64,000 nt of DNA, from the NCBI RefSeq assembly GCF_001857965.1, contig NZ_CP017774.1:1054001-1118000 (forward strand), read 5' to 3'. This stretch comes from Flavobacterium commune (lineage in GTDB: Bacteria > Bacteroidota > Bacteroidia > Flavobacteriales > Flavobacteriaceae). Each line of letters begins with the position of its first letter. The first letter of the stretch is position 1. This document shows, one piece after another, positions 28,321 through 38,700 of this stretch. A model generated the notes under the pieces. It searched no databases. It had not been told where the DNA came from and saw only the letters and a program-made list of their open reading frames with translations. The translations under genes and the position numbers were made by a program.

Positions 28321-29646
28321 ATGGCAATAATAGGAAGTAAAGAATACTTTAAGGGTATTGGCGAAATCAAATTTGAAGGAAAAGAATCTGACAATCCGTT
28401 AGCATTCAAATATTACAATCCAGACCAGATTGTAGCAGGAAAAACAATGCGTGAGCACTTTAAATTTTCAATTGCTTACTGGCACACCTTCTGCGGACAA
28501 GGTTCAGATCCATTTGGACCTGGAACACAAAACTTTGCCTGGGATCAATCAAACGACCCAATCCAAGCTGCAAAAGACAAAGCCGATGCTGCTTTTGAAT
28601 TCATTAGCAAAATGGGATTTGATTATTTCTGTTTTCACGATTACGATTTAGTTCAGGAAGGAGCAACATTTGCAGAATCAGAAAGCAGATTAGCTACTAT
28701 CACTGAATACCTAAAACAAAAGAAAGCCGAATCAGGAATTAAATTACTTTGGGGAACAGCAAACTGTTTTTCAAATGCACGTTATATGAATGGCGCTGCT
28801 ACAAATCCTGATTTTAATGTAGTAGCCAGAGCAGGTGGACAGGTAAAATTAGCCTTAGATGCGACTATTGCTTTAGATGGCGAAAACTATGTTTTCTGGG
28901 GTGGACGTGAAGGCTATATGTCTTTATTAAATACTGATATGGGACGTGAACTAGACCACATGGGACAATTTTTAGTAAAAGCCAGAGATTATGCACGTGC
29001 ACAAGGATTCAAAGGAAACTTCTTTATTGAGCCAAAACCAATGGAACCAATGAAACATCAATATGATTTTGATTCGGCTACAGCAATTGGTTTCTTGAAC
29101 AAATACGGTCTACAAGATGATTTCAAAATTAACATTGAAGTTAACCATGCAACATTAGCACAACACACTTTCCAACACGAAATTGAAGTAGCTGCCAATG
29201 CTGGAATGCTTGGAAGTTTAGATGCTAACCGTGGGGATTACCAAAACGGATGGGATACAGACCAATTCCCTAACAACATTCAGGAAACTACTGAAGCAAT
29301 GTTAGTTTTCTTAAAAGCAGGTGGATTACAAGGTGGTGGAGTTAATTTTGATGCTAAAATCAGAAGAAATTCAACAGATATGGAAGATGTATTCTTAGCT
29401 CACATTGGTGGTGCTGATACTTTTGCAAGAGCCTTATTAACTGCTGATAAAATCATTTCTTCTTCTCCTTATGACAAATTAAGAACCGAAAGATACAGCT
29501 CTTTTGATTCCGGAAAAGGTAAAGATTTCGAAAATGGAAAATTAGGATTAGAGGATTTGTATAAAATTGCTTTAGAAAACGGTGAATTGGATTTAAAAAG
29601 CGGAAAACAAGAACTTTTCGAAAACATCATCAACCAATACATCTAA
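28321..29646 (+). CDS. xylA: Xylose isomerase
   Basis: A 441-residue class II xylose isomerase that converts D-xylose to D-xylulose with two divalent metal ions. Seen: [14 protein letters not shown], the catalytic His in FCFHDYDLV (about 106), [28 protein letters not shown], the metal and substrate ligands in [15 protein letters not shown] (Glu about 237, Lys about 239), [32 protein letters not shown], and [11 protein letters not shown]. The Gly usually before HTF is Gln here (LAQHTF), a common variant in Bacteroidota. It is the last gene of the regulator-xylB-xylA operon, 15 bp after xylB, followed by a strong terminator. Confidence 0.97.
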   Translation: MAIIGSKEYFKGIGEIKFEGKESDNPLAFKYYNPDQIVAGKTMREHFKFSIAYWHTFCGQGSDPFGPGTQNFAWDQSNDPIQAAKDKADAAFEFISKMGFDYFCFHDYDLVQEGATFAESESRLATITEYLKQKKAESGIKLLWGTANCFSNARYMNGAATNPDFNVVARAGGQVKLALDATIALDGENYVFWGGREGYMSLLNTDMGRELDHMGQFLVKARDYARAQGFKGNFFIEPKPMEPMKHQYDFDSATAIGFLNKYGLQDDFKINIEVNHATLAQHTFQHEIEVAANAGMLGSLDANRGDYQNGWDTDQFPNNIQETTEAMLVFLKAGGLQGGGVNFDAKIRRNSTDMEDVFLAHIGGADTFARALLTADKIISSSPYDKLRTERYSSFDSGKGKDFENGKLGLEDLYKIALENGELDLKSGKQELFENIINQYI

Positions 29647-29683
29647 AAAAGAGTCTTTTTTTAATAAAAAAAGTTCCCCATTT

Positions 29684-29730
29684 AAAACAGCCAACAGCAC
29701 ACTTTTTAGTACAGTTGGCTGTTTTTTTTT
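29684..29730 (+). terminator. Rho-independent terminator after xylA
   Basis: Perfect 12-bp arms AAAACAGCCAAC (29684-29695) and GTTGGCTGTTTT (29714-29725), then a T-run to 29730. Confidence 0.9.
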
Positions 29731-29757
29731 ATCACCAACCGACTTATCCTTTAAAAA

Positions 29758-29776
29758 ACAGGACAGTACAGGACTC
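29758..29776 (+). promoter_or_regulatory. Direct-repeat regulatory motif, copy C
   Basis: ACAGGACAGTACAGGACTC: two ACAGG cores exactly ten bases apart, 248 bp upstream of the CBM9/PKD gene start and just after the xylA terminator. A single related half (GTACCTGTTT, opposite strand) lies at 29861-29870. Confidence 0.55.
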
Positions 29777-29954
29777 TAATATCAAATTTAAACTCTAATA
29801 TTGATGTATTAATAAGAACAAAATTAATTCGGTTTATTTTTTTTGTTTTATAAAAAAGTAGTACCTGTTTTTCACAATACCAGAGCAATTCAATCCATTA
29901 TGGATAACCATAATTTAGTTTTTAGTTTAGTTTCAGAGTGAGTTTTTAGTTTTG

Positions 29955-29981
29955 AGCCCTAACTTTTGTTGGGGCTTTTTT
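29955..29981 (+). terminator. Terminator-like hairpin in the leader of the CBM9/PKD gene
   Basis: AGCCCTAAC (29955-29963) pairs with GTTGGGGCT (29968-29976, one G-U) around TTTT, and is followed by TTTTT. It stands 43 bp upstream of the start codon and downstream of motif copy C, so it could attenuate transcription entering the pectin locus or end a short RNA. No competing antiterminator helix was identified. Confidence 0.45.
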
Positions 29982-30023
29982 AACTTAGCAAATTCTGAAC
30001 CAAAAACCTTAAAGAAATATCCA

Positions 30024-31139
30024 ATGCTTTTTAGAATCAAATCCTTTTTCAATTTTAAAATAAAAGCAAAACACGGCTTTTTTTTAGCATTACTGCTGCT
30101 ATTCATTGGCATCCAAACCAATGCTCAGGACAATAAAAGTTTTCAGGTTTTTCAATTTCCTGCCAATAAAATACCAACAATTGATGGAAATAGCGAAGAT
30201 TGGCAAATTGTCCCTAAAAACTACGTGGTAGGAATGGATCAATTATGGGACGACAGCGGAAAACAACCCAAATCCGACCCAAAAAACCTGGACGTTAGCG
30301 TAAAAGTAGGTTGGGTAAAAGGACTCAATCGTTTGTATTTTCTTTATGAAGCTTATGATGATTATTGGGATTTTTCGCTTCCGGGATTACATAACGATAC
30401 TTTCGAACTCATAGTCGATGCGGATCAATCTGGCGGACCGTTTATTGATCGTTTTCATCCCAATCCAACTCTGACAAACACCATGGACGCCTATTTTTCC
30501 TATCATGGAGTTCATGCGCAAAACTATCATATTTTCACTCCTGCCGTAGAAAAGGACTGGACTATGGTTTGGGGCAGTCAGCCTTGGATTAAAAATCTGC
30601 CTTATGCAAATACCTCATATCATTATGATTTTAAACCGGGACAAGGCGGAAAATTAATCCTGGAATTCTGGATAACTCCTTTTGATTATGCAGGAAATGA
30701 TCCTTCAAGAGCGGTGGAATCCATATTGACAGAAAACAAAAACATAGGTCTTTGCTGGGCAATTATCGATTATGACGATGTCAATAAAACAGAAAATAAC
30801 GGCTTTTGGAATCTTTCAAAAGAGCACAAAATGTATGGAAATGCTTCCTACAGTCTGCCTTTTAAACTAATGCCTTTGGAAAAACAATTCAAAAAAGATA
30901 TCGAAGCCAAATGGTCTTTTAAAGTTGTCAATATAAACAAAAGAGAAGTCGCTTTCGTTGATGAATCGGAAGGCGAAATCCAATCCTGGAATTGGGATTT
31001 TGGAGACAAAACGACCTCAACTGAACAAAATCCAATTCATCAATATAAAGAAGCCGGCAAATATGTTGTAATTTTAAAAATTCAAGGGCCAAAAGGGACT
31101 TCCCAATTGTCAAAAGTCTGGGATGTGGCCGTAAAATGA
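30024..31139 (+). CDS. Secreted CBM9-like/PKD domain protein
   Basis: A 371-residue exported protein. The start is taken at 30024 (MLFRIKSFFNF) because the signal peptide then falls at residues about 18-36 (FFLALLLLFIGIQTNAQ). Residues about 45-285 resemble a CBM9/DOMON-like sugar-binding beta-sandwich (PTIDGNSEDWQIVP, KVGWVKGLNRLYFLYEAYDDYWDF, LHNDTFELIVDADQSGG). Residues about 295-371 form a PKD domain (AFVDESEGEIQSWNWDFGDKT, NPIHQYKEAGKYVV). No catalytic motif is visible. First gene of a unit with GH105 and the sulfatase, probably a surface glycan-binding protein of the pectin locus. Confidence 0.75.
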   Translation: MLFRIKSFFNFKIKAKHGFFLALLLLFIGIQTNAQDNKSFQVFQFPANKIPTIDGNSEDWQIVPKNYVVGMDQLWDDSGKQPKSDPKNLDVSVKVGWVKGLNRLYFLYEAYDDYWDFSLPGLHNDTFELIVDADQSGGPFIDRFHPNPTLTNTMDAYFSYHGVHAQNYHIFTPAVEKDWTMVWGSQPWIKNLPYANTSYHYDFKPGQGGKLILEFWITPFDYAGNDPSRAVESILTENKNIGLCWAIIDYDDVNKTENNGFWNLSKEHKMYGNASYSLPFKLMPLEKQFKKDIEAKWSFKVVNINKREVAFVDESEGEIQSWNWDFGDKTTSTEQNPIHQYKEAGKYVVILKIQGPKGTSQLSKVWDVAVK

Positions 31140-31180
31140 TAGCTATTAAAAATCTAACTAACCACCAAAATTTTAGTAAA

Positions 31181-32548
31181 ATGAGAACCAAAGCATTCAC
31201 CACTGGAATTAAAATAGGCGTTGCGGCAGCAATAATGGCAATTCCAACGCTTGCAAATGCGCAGCAACCCGCTAACGATGTTACAGCACCGTTACATCTT
31301 TTACAACCGGATTATCCAACTCCTTATGGAGCAAAAACTACGCAGGAAATCAAAGCGACTATAGATAAAATATACGCTTTTTTAGAAAAAACAACTCCTG
31401 CCAGCCTGATAGACAGCAAAACAAAACAGGAAGTAACTGACCTGAAAAAACTGAATGAAAACACGATATTTGCTCCCGGAACTTTTAGATTGACCAGCTA
31501 CGAATGGGGAGTAACTTATGCCGGAATGTTATTAGCTACAGAAGCTACAGGTGATACAAAATATGCCAATTATACTAACAAACGATTAAAATTAATAGCA
31601 GACATTTCTCCTTATTACAAAAAAGAGTTAGCTAAAAACAGTAAATTCCCTTCTCCAGTTCACGGCTTTTTAATGCCACATGCCTTGGATGATGGCGGTG
31701 CTGTTACTGCCTCGATGATTAAAGCACAAAGAGCTGGCTTAAAAACTAATTTGAGACCATTAATTGACCATTTCATGGACTATATCAGCAGCAAAGAATT
31801 TCGTTTAACTGACGGAACACTGGCCAGAAACAGACCTCAGCCTAATACTTTATGGCTGGACGATTTATTTATGGCTGTCCCTGCTTTGGCACAAATGGGT
31901 AAATTAACAGGCGATGTTAAATATTATGATGATGCCGTTAAACAAGTAAAGCAATTCTCAGAACGAATGTTTAACAGCCAGAAAAACTTATACATGCACG
32001 GCTGGGTGCAATCAATGGAAGAACATCCACAATTTCATTGGGCTCGTGCCAATGGTTGGGCGGTGATGACTATGGTGGAATTATTAGAAGTTTTACCAAA
32101 AGACCATCCGGGATACAATATGGTTTTAAATCAGTTAAGAGCACATATCAAAGGTTTGGTTGCTTATCAGGATGGAACCGGTTTCTGGCATCAATTGATT
32201 GACCGCAATGACACTTACTTAGAAACATCGGCAACTGCCATTTATGCTTATTCAATCACCCGCGCTATCAACAGAGGTTATATTGACAAGGCAGCTTATG
32301 CTCCTGCGGCTTTATTAGCCTGGAATGCCGTTGCTACAAAAGTAAACGACAAAGGAGAAGTGGAAGGAACTTGCGTAGGAACCGGAATGGGATTTGACCC
32401 TGCTTTTTACTACTACCGCCCAATTAATGTTTTTGCAGCTCATGGTTATGGACCTGTAATTTTAGCGGGGTCAGAAATTATTTTGATGCTTAAAAACAAC
32501 GAATTCGAAATCAACGATAGCTCTTTACAATTAAAAACTCGTAAATAA
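31181..32548 (+). CDS. GH105 unsaturated rhamnogalacturonyl hydrolase
   Basis: A 455-residue exported enzyme of the GH88/GH105 clan. It removes the unsaturated galacturonyl residue left at the non-reducing end by rhamnogalacturonan lyases. The start at 31181 (MRTKAFTTGIKIG) gives a signal peptide ending at LANAQ. Six-hairpin motifs: SYEWGVTYAGMLLATEATG, FLMPHALDDGGAV, LWLDDLFMAVPALAQMG (with the expected catalytic Asp at about 227/228), MHGWVQSMEEHPQFHWARANGW, and FWHQLIDRNDTYLETSATAI. It is partner to the PL11 lyase at 43 kb. Action on unsaturated glucuronyl ends, as in ulvan or glycosaminoglycan systems, is an alternative. Confidence 0.9.
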   Translation: MRTKAFTTGIKIGVAAAIMAIPTLANAQQPANDVTAPLHLLQPDYPTPYGAKTTQEIKATIDKIYAFLEKTTPASLIDSKTKQEVTDLKKLNENTIFAPGTFRLTSYEWGVTYAGMLLATEATGDTKYANYTNKRLKLIADISPYYKKELAKNSKFPSPVHGFLMPHALDDGGAVTASMIKAQRAGLKTNLRPLIDHFMDYISSKEFRLTDGTLARNRPQPNTLWLDDLFMAVPALAQMGKLTGDVKYYDDAVKQVKQFSERMFNSQKNLYMHGWVQSMEEHPQFHWARANGWAVMTMVELLEVLPKDHPGYNMVLNQLRAHIKGLVAYQDGTGFWHQLIDRNDTYLETSATAIYAYSITRAINRGYIDKAAYAPAALLAWNAVATKVNDKGEVEGTCVGTGMGFDPAFYYYRPINVFAAHGYGPVILAGSEIILMLKNNEFEINDSSLQLKTRK

Positions 32549-32564
32549 ATTTAAAATACAATTT

Positions 32565-33935
32565 ATGAACAGACTCGTCATCAGCAGTATAACAACATTA
32601 TTTTTATGGGGTTCAACTTTTGGTCAGGCAACTGAAAAGAAAGCCGTTCCTCCTGTTACACCTAATTTTGTAGTTATTGTTGCTGATGATGCAGGCTGGA
32701 ATGATGTGGGCTATAATGGTTCGGAAATTCACACCCCGAATATTGATTGGCTTGCTAAAAATGGCTCGCAACTCAACCGCTTGTACGCTGCCCCTACCTG
32801 CTCGCCATCCAGAGCCAGCTTTTTTACAGGAAGACCTTCCAGTCGTATGGGAATTGTAGCGCCTATAAGCGACAAAAGTAATCTGAGTTTACCAAGTGAT
32901 GTTACCACCTTACCGCAAGCCTTACACCAACAAAACTATCAAACAGCTTTGTTTGGCAAATGGCATTTGGGCTTAAATCCGTCCAGTGGTCCTAAAGTCT
33001 ATGGATTTGATTATTCCTATGGTTTTTTACATGGGCAAATTGACCAATACAGTCACGAATACAAAAACGGAGATCCAAGTTGGCACAGAAACGGTCAGTT
33101 TATTACCGAAAAAGGACACGTTACTGATTTGGTCGAAAACGAAGCCATAACTTGGCTTAAAACCAAAAGAGATCCTTCTAAAAATTTCTACATTCAGCTG
33201 AGTTATAGCGCTCCGCACTTTCCTTTACAGGAAGAAGACAAATGGAAAAAGCCTTATTTAAAAACCATTAAAAACAACTCCCGAAGAGATTATGCCGCTG
33301 CCATGTCGCATTTAGATTACAGCATCGGCCAGATATTAAAAACTTTAAAACAACAGCATTTAGACAAAAATACCGTTGTTATTTTCATGAGCGACAATGG
33401 CGCTATGGACAAATGGATTCCGGGAAACCAATACCAGGGAAGACATACAGCAAATGACGTTTTGGGAAGCAACTATCCGCTGAGAGACTGGAAAACGACA
33501 AATTATGAAGGAGCCGTAAGAGTGCCGGCAATTATCTATTGGAAAAACAAAATTAACAGCTCTTTAAATCAAAATTACATCTCGGTAACCGATTTAATGC
33601 CTACTATTCTATCATTGACCGGAGCCAAATCGCTGCCTAAAACAGTCGAAGGAAAAAACATTTGGAACTCCATTGTCACTAATGATTCTATCCCAAATCA
33701 ATCCATATACATTCGTGGTCATTTACAGGAAAGTATTACTGAAAAACCTTGGAAATTAATTCGAACCAGACATAAAAATGCCCCGACTGTTTTTGAACTT
33801 TTCAACATCGAAAAAGATCCTGAAGAGAAAAAAAATCTGGTGCTAACACATTCTAATGTGACGAATAAACTAACAAAAGATTTAGAAGTTCAATTTGCAA
33901 AAGATTCTAAAGAAGTAAATTCAGGCGGAGAATAA
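32565..33935 (+). CDS. Secreted sulfatase (S1 family, formylglycine type)
   Basis: A 456-residue exported arylsulfatase-like enzyme. Signal peptide residues 1-20 (ending FGQ). Metal-binding Asp pair in FVVIVADDAGWNDVG (about 40-41). The CxPxR modification site is CSPSR with Cys79, to be oxidised to formylglycine. GKWHLG, HFPLQ and FMSDNGAMD complete the active site. It acts on sulfate esters, most likely of a carbohydrate given the neighbours. A sulfatase is not expected for ordinary land-plant pectin, so it may target a sulfated pectin-like or algal glycan. No maturase (anaerobic SME or FGE) gene is visible in the window. It follows GH105 by 16 bp. Confidence 0.92.
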   Translation: MNRLVISSITTLFLWGSTFGQATEKKAVPPVTPNFVVIVADDAGWNDVGYNGSEIHTPNIDWLAKNGSQLNRLYAAPTCSPSRASFFTGRPSSRMGIVAPISDKSNLSLPSDVTTLPQALHQQNYQTALFGKWHLGLNPSSGPKVYGFDYSYGFLHGQIDQYSHEYKNGDPSWHRNGQFITEKGHVTDLVENEAITWLKTKRDPSKNFYIQLSYSAPHFPLQEEDKWKKPYLKTIKNNSRRDYAAAMSHLDYSIGQILKTLKQQHLDKNTVVIFMSDNGAMDKWIPGNQYQGRHTANDVLGSNYPLRDWKTTNYEGAVRVPAIIYWKNKINSSLNQNYISVTDLMPTILSLTGAKSLPKTVEGKNIWNSIVTNDSIPNQSIYIRGHLQESITEKPWKLIRTRHKNAPTVFELFNIEKDPEEKKNLVLTHSNVTNKLTKDLEVQFAKDSKEVNSGGE

Positions 33936-33972
33936 ATTAATATGACAATCCGTTACTTGTACCTATTTTGAA

Positions 33973-34096
33973 AATGGTACACGGATGACAAGGATTTAAA
34001 CTAATAAAAACAGATTTTTCTATAATAATCAGCGAAAATCTGTCTAATCTGTGTCATCCGTGTGCCATTATTCAATTGTTAGTCCGCTTAGCGGAC
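33973..34096. repeat. Long imperfect inverted repeat plus GTCCGC hairpin (copy 1)
   Basis: Arms 33973-33996 and 34046-34069 match at 21 of 24 positions (core ACACGGATGACA). Inner arms cAGATTTTT / AAAATCTG also pair. A hairpin GTCCGCTTAGCGGAC follows at 34082-34096. The same combination occurs at 50205-50328. It follows the sulfatase gene and may end its transcript. The rest of the 324-bp gap holds motif copy E. Confidence 0.7.
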
Positions 34097-34195
34097 AGTC
34101 AAATAAACTTAAACGGCTATAACTTGTCCGAAAATCAAAACTAAATTATCCAAAACTATCCCGTTTTTATCAATTTATCGAATTTCGGTTTAAAA

Positions 34196-34214
34196 TCAGG
34201 CAAGTACAGGATAC
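34196..34214 (+). promoter_or_regulatory. Direct-repeat regulatory motif, copy E
   Basis: TCAGGCAAGTACAGGATAC: two CAGG cores ten bases apart, the second in GTACAGGATAC, which is shared exactly with copy G at 56450-56460. It lies 46 bp upstream of the GH28 start. Confidence 0.6.
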
Positions 34215-34259
34215 TTTTTTGATATAAAATAAGGATTTTCGAAGATAAAATCAATTGTA

Positions 34260-35726
34260 ATGAAACAATACCACATCATTTTAAGTTCCTTATTCTTTTT
34301 GCTTTTTTCGTGCAAACAAACTGCACAAGTGAGCAGTAGTTCTGCAAATTTTGAACCTGAGTGGATTAACAAAGTAGGCGCTAAAGAAAACACTTTTAAA
34401 TCTAAAATTTATTATGCAAACGATTTTGGAGCAATAAATGATGGCAAAACACTTTCGACTAAAAACATCCAAAAAGCCATAGACGAATGCAGTAAAAATG
34501 GTGGTGGTACACTTACTTTCAAACCCGGAAATTACTTAAGCGGTTCTTTATTCATCAAAGAAGGAGTGCGTTTTAATGTCCCGAAAGGAGCAACTATTTT
34601 AGGCAGCGAAAACATTTCCGATTACCCGGAAATCGATACCCGTGTGGCCGGAATCGAAATGAAATGGCCAGCAGCTTTAATTAATGTTTTAGACCAAAAA
34701 AATGTAACTCTGGATGGCGAAGGAACTATCGATGGGCAAGGAAAAGTGTATTGGGATTATTATTGGAATTTGCGCAAGGAATACGAAGCCAAAGATTTGC
34801 GATGGATTGTAGATTATGATGCCAAACGTCCGAGAACAATCTTAATCACGAATTCCAAAAATGTATTTCTTAAAGATTTAAACATCCAAAGAGCAGGATT
34901 TTGGACGGTTCAGGTATTGTATTCGGAATACATTACCGTTGATGGCATCAAAATAAGAAACAACATCGACGGACATGGTCCAAGTACCGATGGAGTGGAT
35001 ATTGATTCATCGAGATGGATTCTGGTTCAAAACTGTGACATCGACTGCAACGATGATAATTTCTGCCTAAAAGCAGGGCGTGACTGGGATGGATTAAGAG
35101 TCAACCGCCCTACCGAATATGTAGTCGTACGCAATTGCATTGCCCGTCAGGGTGCCGGTTTATTCACTTTAGGCAGCGAAACTTCGGGAAGTATACGTCA
35201 TGTATACGCTTCTAACATCCAGGGATACGGCACTAAAAACGGACTCAACATAAAATCGGCCACTAACCGAGGCGGAACTGTAGAAGACATTTACATGGAA
35301 AATATAAAAATGGAAAGTGTCGGTACTTTTATCACCGTTTCGATGAATTGGAATCCTGCTTACAGCTATTCCAAACTTCCTGCCGGTTATACCGAAGAAA
35401 CTTTGCCTCCACATTGGAAAAAAATGTTGACCAAGGTAGAACCTGAATCCAGAGGAATTCCTATTTTCAGAAATATTTATTTAAAAAACATCGATATCAA
35501 AGGTGCTAAAAAAGCCATTTCGGTAGCGGGATTAAAGGAATCCATTGTTGAAAACGTAAACCTGAAAAACGTACACATTACAGCCGAAACTGCGGGAAAC
35601 ATTGCCTATAGCAGCAATTGGATTTTAGACAATGTAACTATAAATGCTTTAGACCATTCGACCCTGAAAATTGAAAATTCAAAGAATGTAGATTTTTCAA
35701 ATGCAGCTAACAATACTAAAAAGTAA
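34260..35726 (+). CDS. GH28 polygalacturonase-like lipoprotein
   Basis: A 488-residue right-handed beta-helix enzyme of GH28, which hydrolyses galacturonic-acid linkages in pectin or rhamnogalacturonan. The signal peptide ends in a lipobox (LFFLLFSCK, Cys 18). Seen: ANDFGAINDGKTLSTKNIQKAI at the N-cap, GPSTDGVDIDSS (about 241; the usual N-T-D is S-T-D), CNDDNFCLKAG (about 263, catalytic Asp pair), GSETSGSIRHV (about 306, in place of G-H-G as in exo-acting members) and GLNIKSATNRGG (about 328, where the usual R-I-K is N-I-K). The altered motifs suggest a specialised, probably exo-acting enzyme. It heads a four-gene unit ending at 42581. Confidence 0.88.
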   Translation: MKQYHIILSSLFFLLFSCKQTAQVSSSSANFEPEWINKVGAKENTFKSKIYYANDFGAINDGKTLSTKNIQKAIDECSKNGGGTLTFKPGNYLSGSLFIKEGVRFNVPKGATILGSENISDYPEIDTRVAGIEMKWPAALINVLDQKNVTLDGEGTIDGQGKVYWDYYWNLRKEYEAKDLRWIVDYDAKRPRTILITNSKNVFLKDLNIQRAGFWTVQVLYSEYITVDGIKIRNNIDGHGPSTDGVDIDSSRWILVQNCDIDCNDDNFCLKAGRDWDGLRVNRPTEYVVVRNCIARQGAGLFTLGSETSGSIRHVYASNIQGYGTKNGLNIKSATNRGGTVEDIYMENIKMESVGTFITVSMNWNPAYSYSKLPAGYTEETLPPHWKKMLTKVEPESRGIPIFRNIYLKNIDIKGAKKAISVAGLKESIVENVNLKNVHITAETAGNIAYSSNWILDNVTINALDHSTLKIENSKNVDFSNAANNTKK

Positions 35727-35736
35727 TCGATTGATA

Positions 35737-38700
35737 ATGAAATCTAAAATCGCTATTTCCCTCCTACTTCTTTCTTTTTCTCTTCCAAATTTGACCGCTC
35801 AAAGTCAAAATTTATGGCATGGAGAAAAACGAAAAATCCATTACACACCTGAAGGCCGGAGTTTTGTTTTAAAAAACGGAACCCGAAAATTCAATCGTGC
35901 CTTATACGGAACCAACACCGCTTTTAGGGTCGAAGCAGGTGATTTACCAGAATTTGCGATGTACATGCCTGGAATGGGCGGTAATTTCAAACTGGGATTA
36001 ATCAACGGAAAAAACAGCAAATGGCTTACCGAAGCCGATAAAATAAATACAAAATACACTCCCGGAACGGTTGAATACGAAATAAAAGATGCCTTACTTG
36101 CTAATGCAACTTTAACCATTCAAATTGTAGCTCTGGCGGACAGCGATGGTTTTATTCTAAAAATTATTGGGAATAATGTACCCAAAAACACTTCGCTTAT
36201 TTGGGCTTATGGTGGTGCCAGTGGAAAAAAATTCTCCCGAAATGGAGACATCGGTGGCGATCCGGAATCGGTGTTTTATTTACAACCCGAATATTGCATC
36301 AACAATAAATACCAAATCAACAAAAACAATTTTAGTGTTTCCTATGGTTCTGCAAGCAGTAAAAAAGCAACTGAAAACACTCAAGTAATCAGCGCTGTTT
36401 TTCCGGATTCGAATACCCATTTGTCTAGTGCCAATTTCTTAAAAACACCTTTAGAAAACTATACTTCAAAAGCAGACTCTGTTCCAATGATTATTGGACA
36501 ATTGAATCAATTTGCTAAAGACGGAAATTATTGGTTATTCGAAAACACAGCAAAAATTGAAAACACAACTCAATATGCTATAGCCGAAAAATTCAAAAAA
36601 GCCCTTGCTCAAAGCGAACTTCTGGCTAACCGAATCAAAGTAAACACACCCGATCCTTACATCAATACTTTTGGGGGTGCATTGGCGATGGCTGCCGATG
36701 CCATTTGGGAAAACCCGGCCTATTTACACGGAGCTGTTGCCTGGAGAATGTACTTAAACGCCTGGCGTGGCGCCTATGTTGCCGACCCTTTGGGCTGGCA
36801 TGACAGAGCCAAAACGCATTTTGAAAGCTATGGAAATTCTCAAGTTATTGAGCCAGAATCAGGTCCGGTTGTTCCTGACACTACCAGAAATTATGCCCGT
36901 CAACTGGAGAAAATGGGCACTTCAATGTTCAGTAGCGGTTACATCAGCCGCAATCCGAACAACAACAAAGTAGCGCATCATTATGATATGAATTTGGTTT
37001 TTATTGACCAATTAATCCGCCATTTTAAATGGACTGGCGATGTGGATTTCCTAAAAAAAATGTGGCCTGTTATCAAGAGGCATTTGGCCTGGGAAAAAAG
37101 AAATTATGATGTAGATGGTGATGGATTGTATGATGCTTATGCCGCTATCTGGGCGAGCGACGGATTAGGCTACAGCGGAGGAGGTGTAACCTATACTTCG
37201 GCATACAATTATTATGCGAATAAAATGGCTGCCGAATTAGCACAAATTGTGGGCGAAGACGGAAGTTCTTATGCAAAAGAAGCTGCACACATTCATCAGG
37301 CCATTCAGCAAAAATTATGGAAAAATAATAAAGGTACTTTTGCGGAATACAAAGACCTTTTAGGAAATCAATTGACGCATGATACGCCAGGAATCTGGAC
37401 GGTCTATCATGCTTTAGATAGCGAAATTGCGAATCCTTTTCAGGCGTACCAGGCTTTAAAATATATTGACAATGAAATTCCTCGTATTCCTGTTGCTGCC
37501 GAAGGTTTAGAGAGAGACAATCTGGAATTAATTTCCACCACAAACTGGCAACCCTACACCTGGTCTGTCAACAATGTAGCTCTTGCCGAAGTTTTACACA
37601 CAGCATTGGCGTATTGGCAAGGTGGACAATCGGAAAAAGCATACCAGCTTTGGGAAAGTGGCTTAATCGAAAGTATGTATCTGGGAGCTTCTCCGGGTGG
37701 ATTTGAACAATTGTTGTTTCAGGATGCGATTCGTGGCGAATTGTATCGCGATTTTGCCGACCCGGTAGGAATGGCAGGACGAACATTAGTCGAAGGACTT
37801 TTCGGAATTCAACCTGATGCGCTTAAAAACACTTTAACCATTCAGCCGGGCTTACCTAAATCCTGGGATCATGCTTCGCTTGAAATTCCTGATGTAGCTT
37901 TTGCTTTCGAAAGAACAAAAAATACCGATATTTATCAAATTACGCCTCATTTTTCAACAAAAATGAACTTGAAATTAGTAGTCAATGCCACGCATGAAAG
38001 CATCAGTAAACTGACTGTAAATGGAAAAGAAGTACAATGGAAAATGATTGAGGGAACTATTGGAAGTCCAAAAATAAGTATAGAAAACCCTTATGCCGAT
38101 GCGTACAAAATCGAAATTGTATGGAGTAACGAAACCTTAGAACAACCAACGGTGGTTTCCTCTATTTGCGAAGGCGAAAAAATTCGTATTGCAACAAACA
38201 AAGCGACTATTCTGGAAATAAAAGATACCCAAAACGCATTGGCAAAAACTGTTTTAAGCAATAATGAAATCAATGCGGTGGCGAATGGTATCGGTAACAA
38301 ATCATTCTTTGTTAAATTAAAACAAAAAGAAATGATTTGGTGGCAGGCGATTGATCTCAAAATCACTCCTAAATTTGAAATTGTTTCGAATTCGCTAAAA
38401 GGGGAAAATGCGATTGTAACTATCAAAAACAACTTGTCTAAAACAGTAAACGGTTTCCTTATTTCAAATCAAAAAACAGAGAAAACGAAGTTTAGTTTAC
38501 AAGCCAATTCAGAAAACAGCATCGAAATTCCTTTAAACCAATTTGTTTCAGGAACGAATCAAATTGAAATGAATTTTGAAGCCGGAACTCAAACAAAATT
38601 GATTTTTACGAATTGGGATATTAACAGTAATCCTAAAACAAAATGGGAAACTGTAAAACTGGACGAGCTTTTTAATGATAAAATCACGAATATTTTTGAA

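Noticed and set aside
35723..35734. Third LacI-type operator (GTAATCGATTGA)
   Set aside because: The right half is imperfect and the site overlaps the GH28 stop codon within an operon, so chance is likely.
37145..37543. Open frame of 132 codons on the minus strand within the DUF4450 gene
   Set aside because: It is entirely antisense to a well-supported gene, and its composition reflects the complement of that gene's codons.
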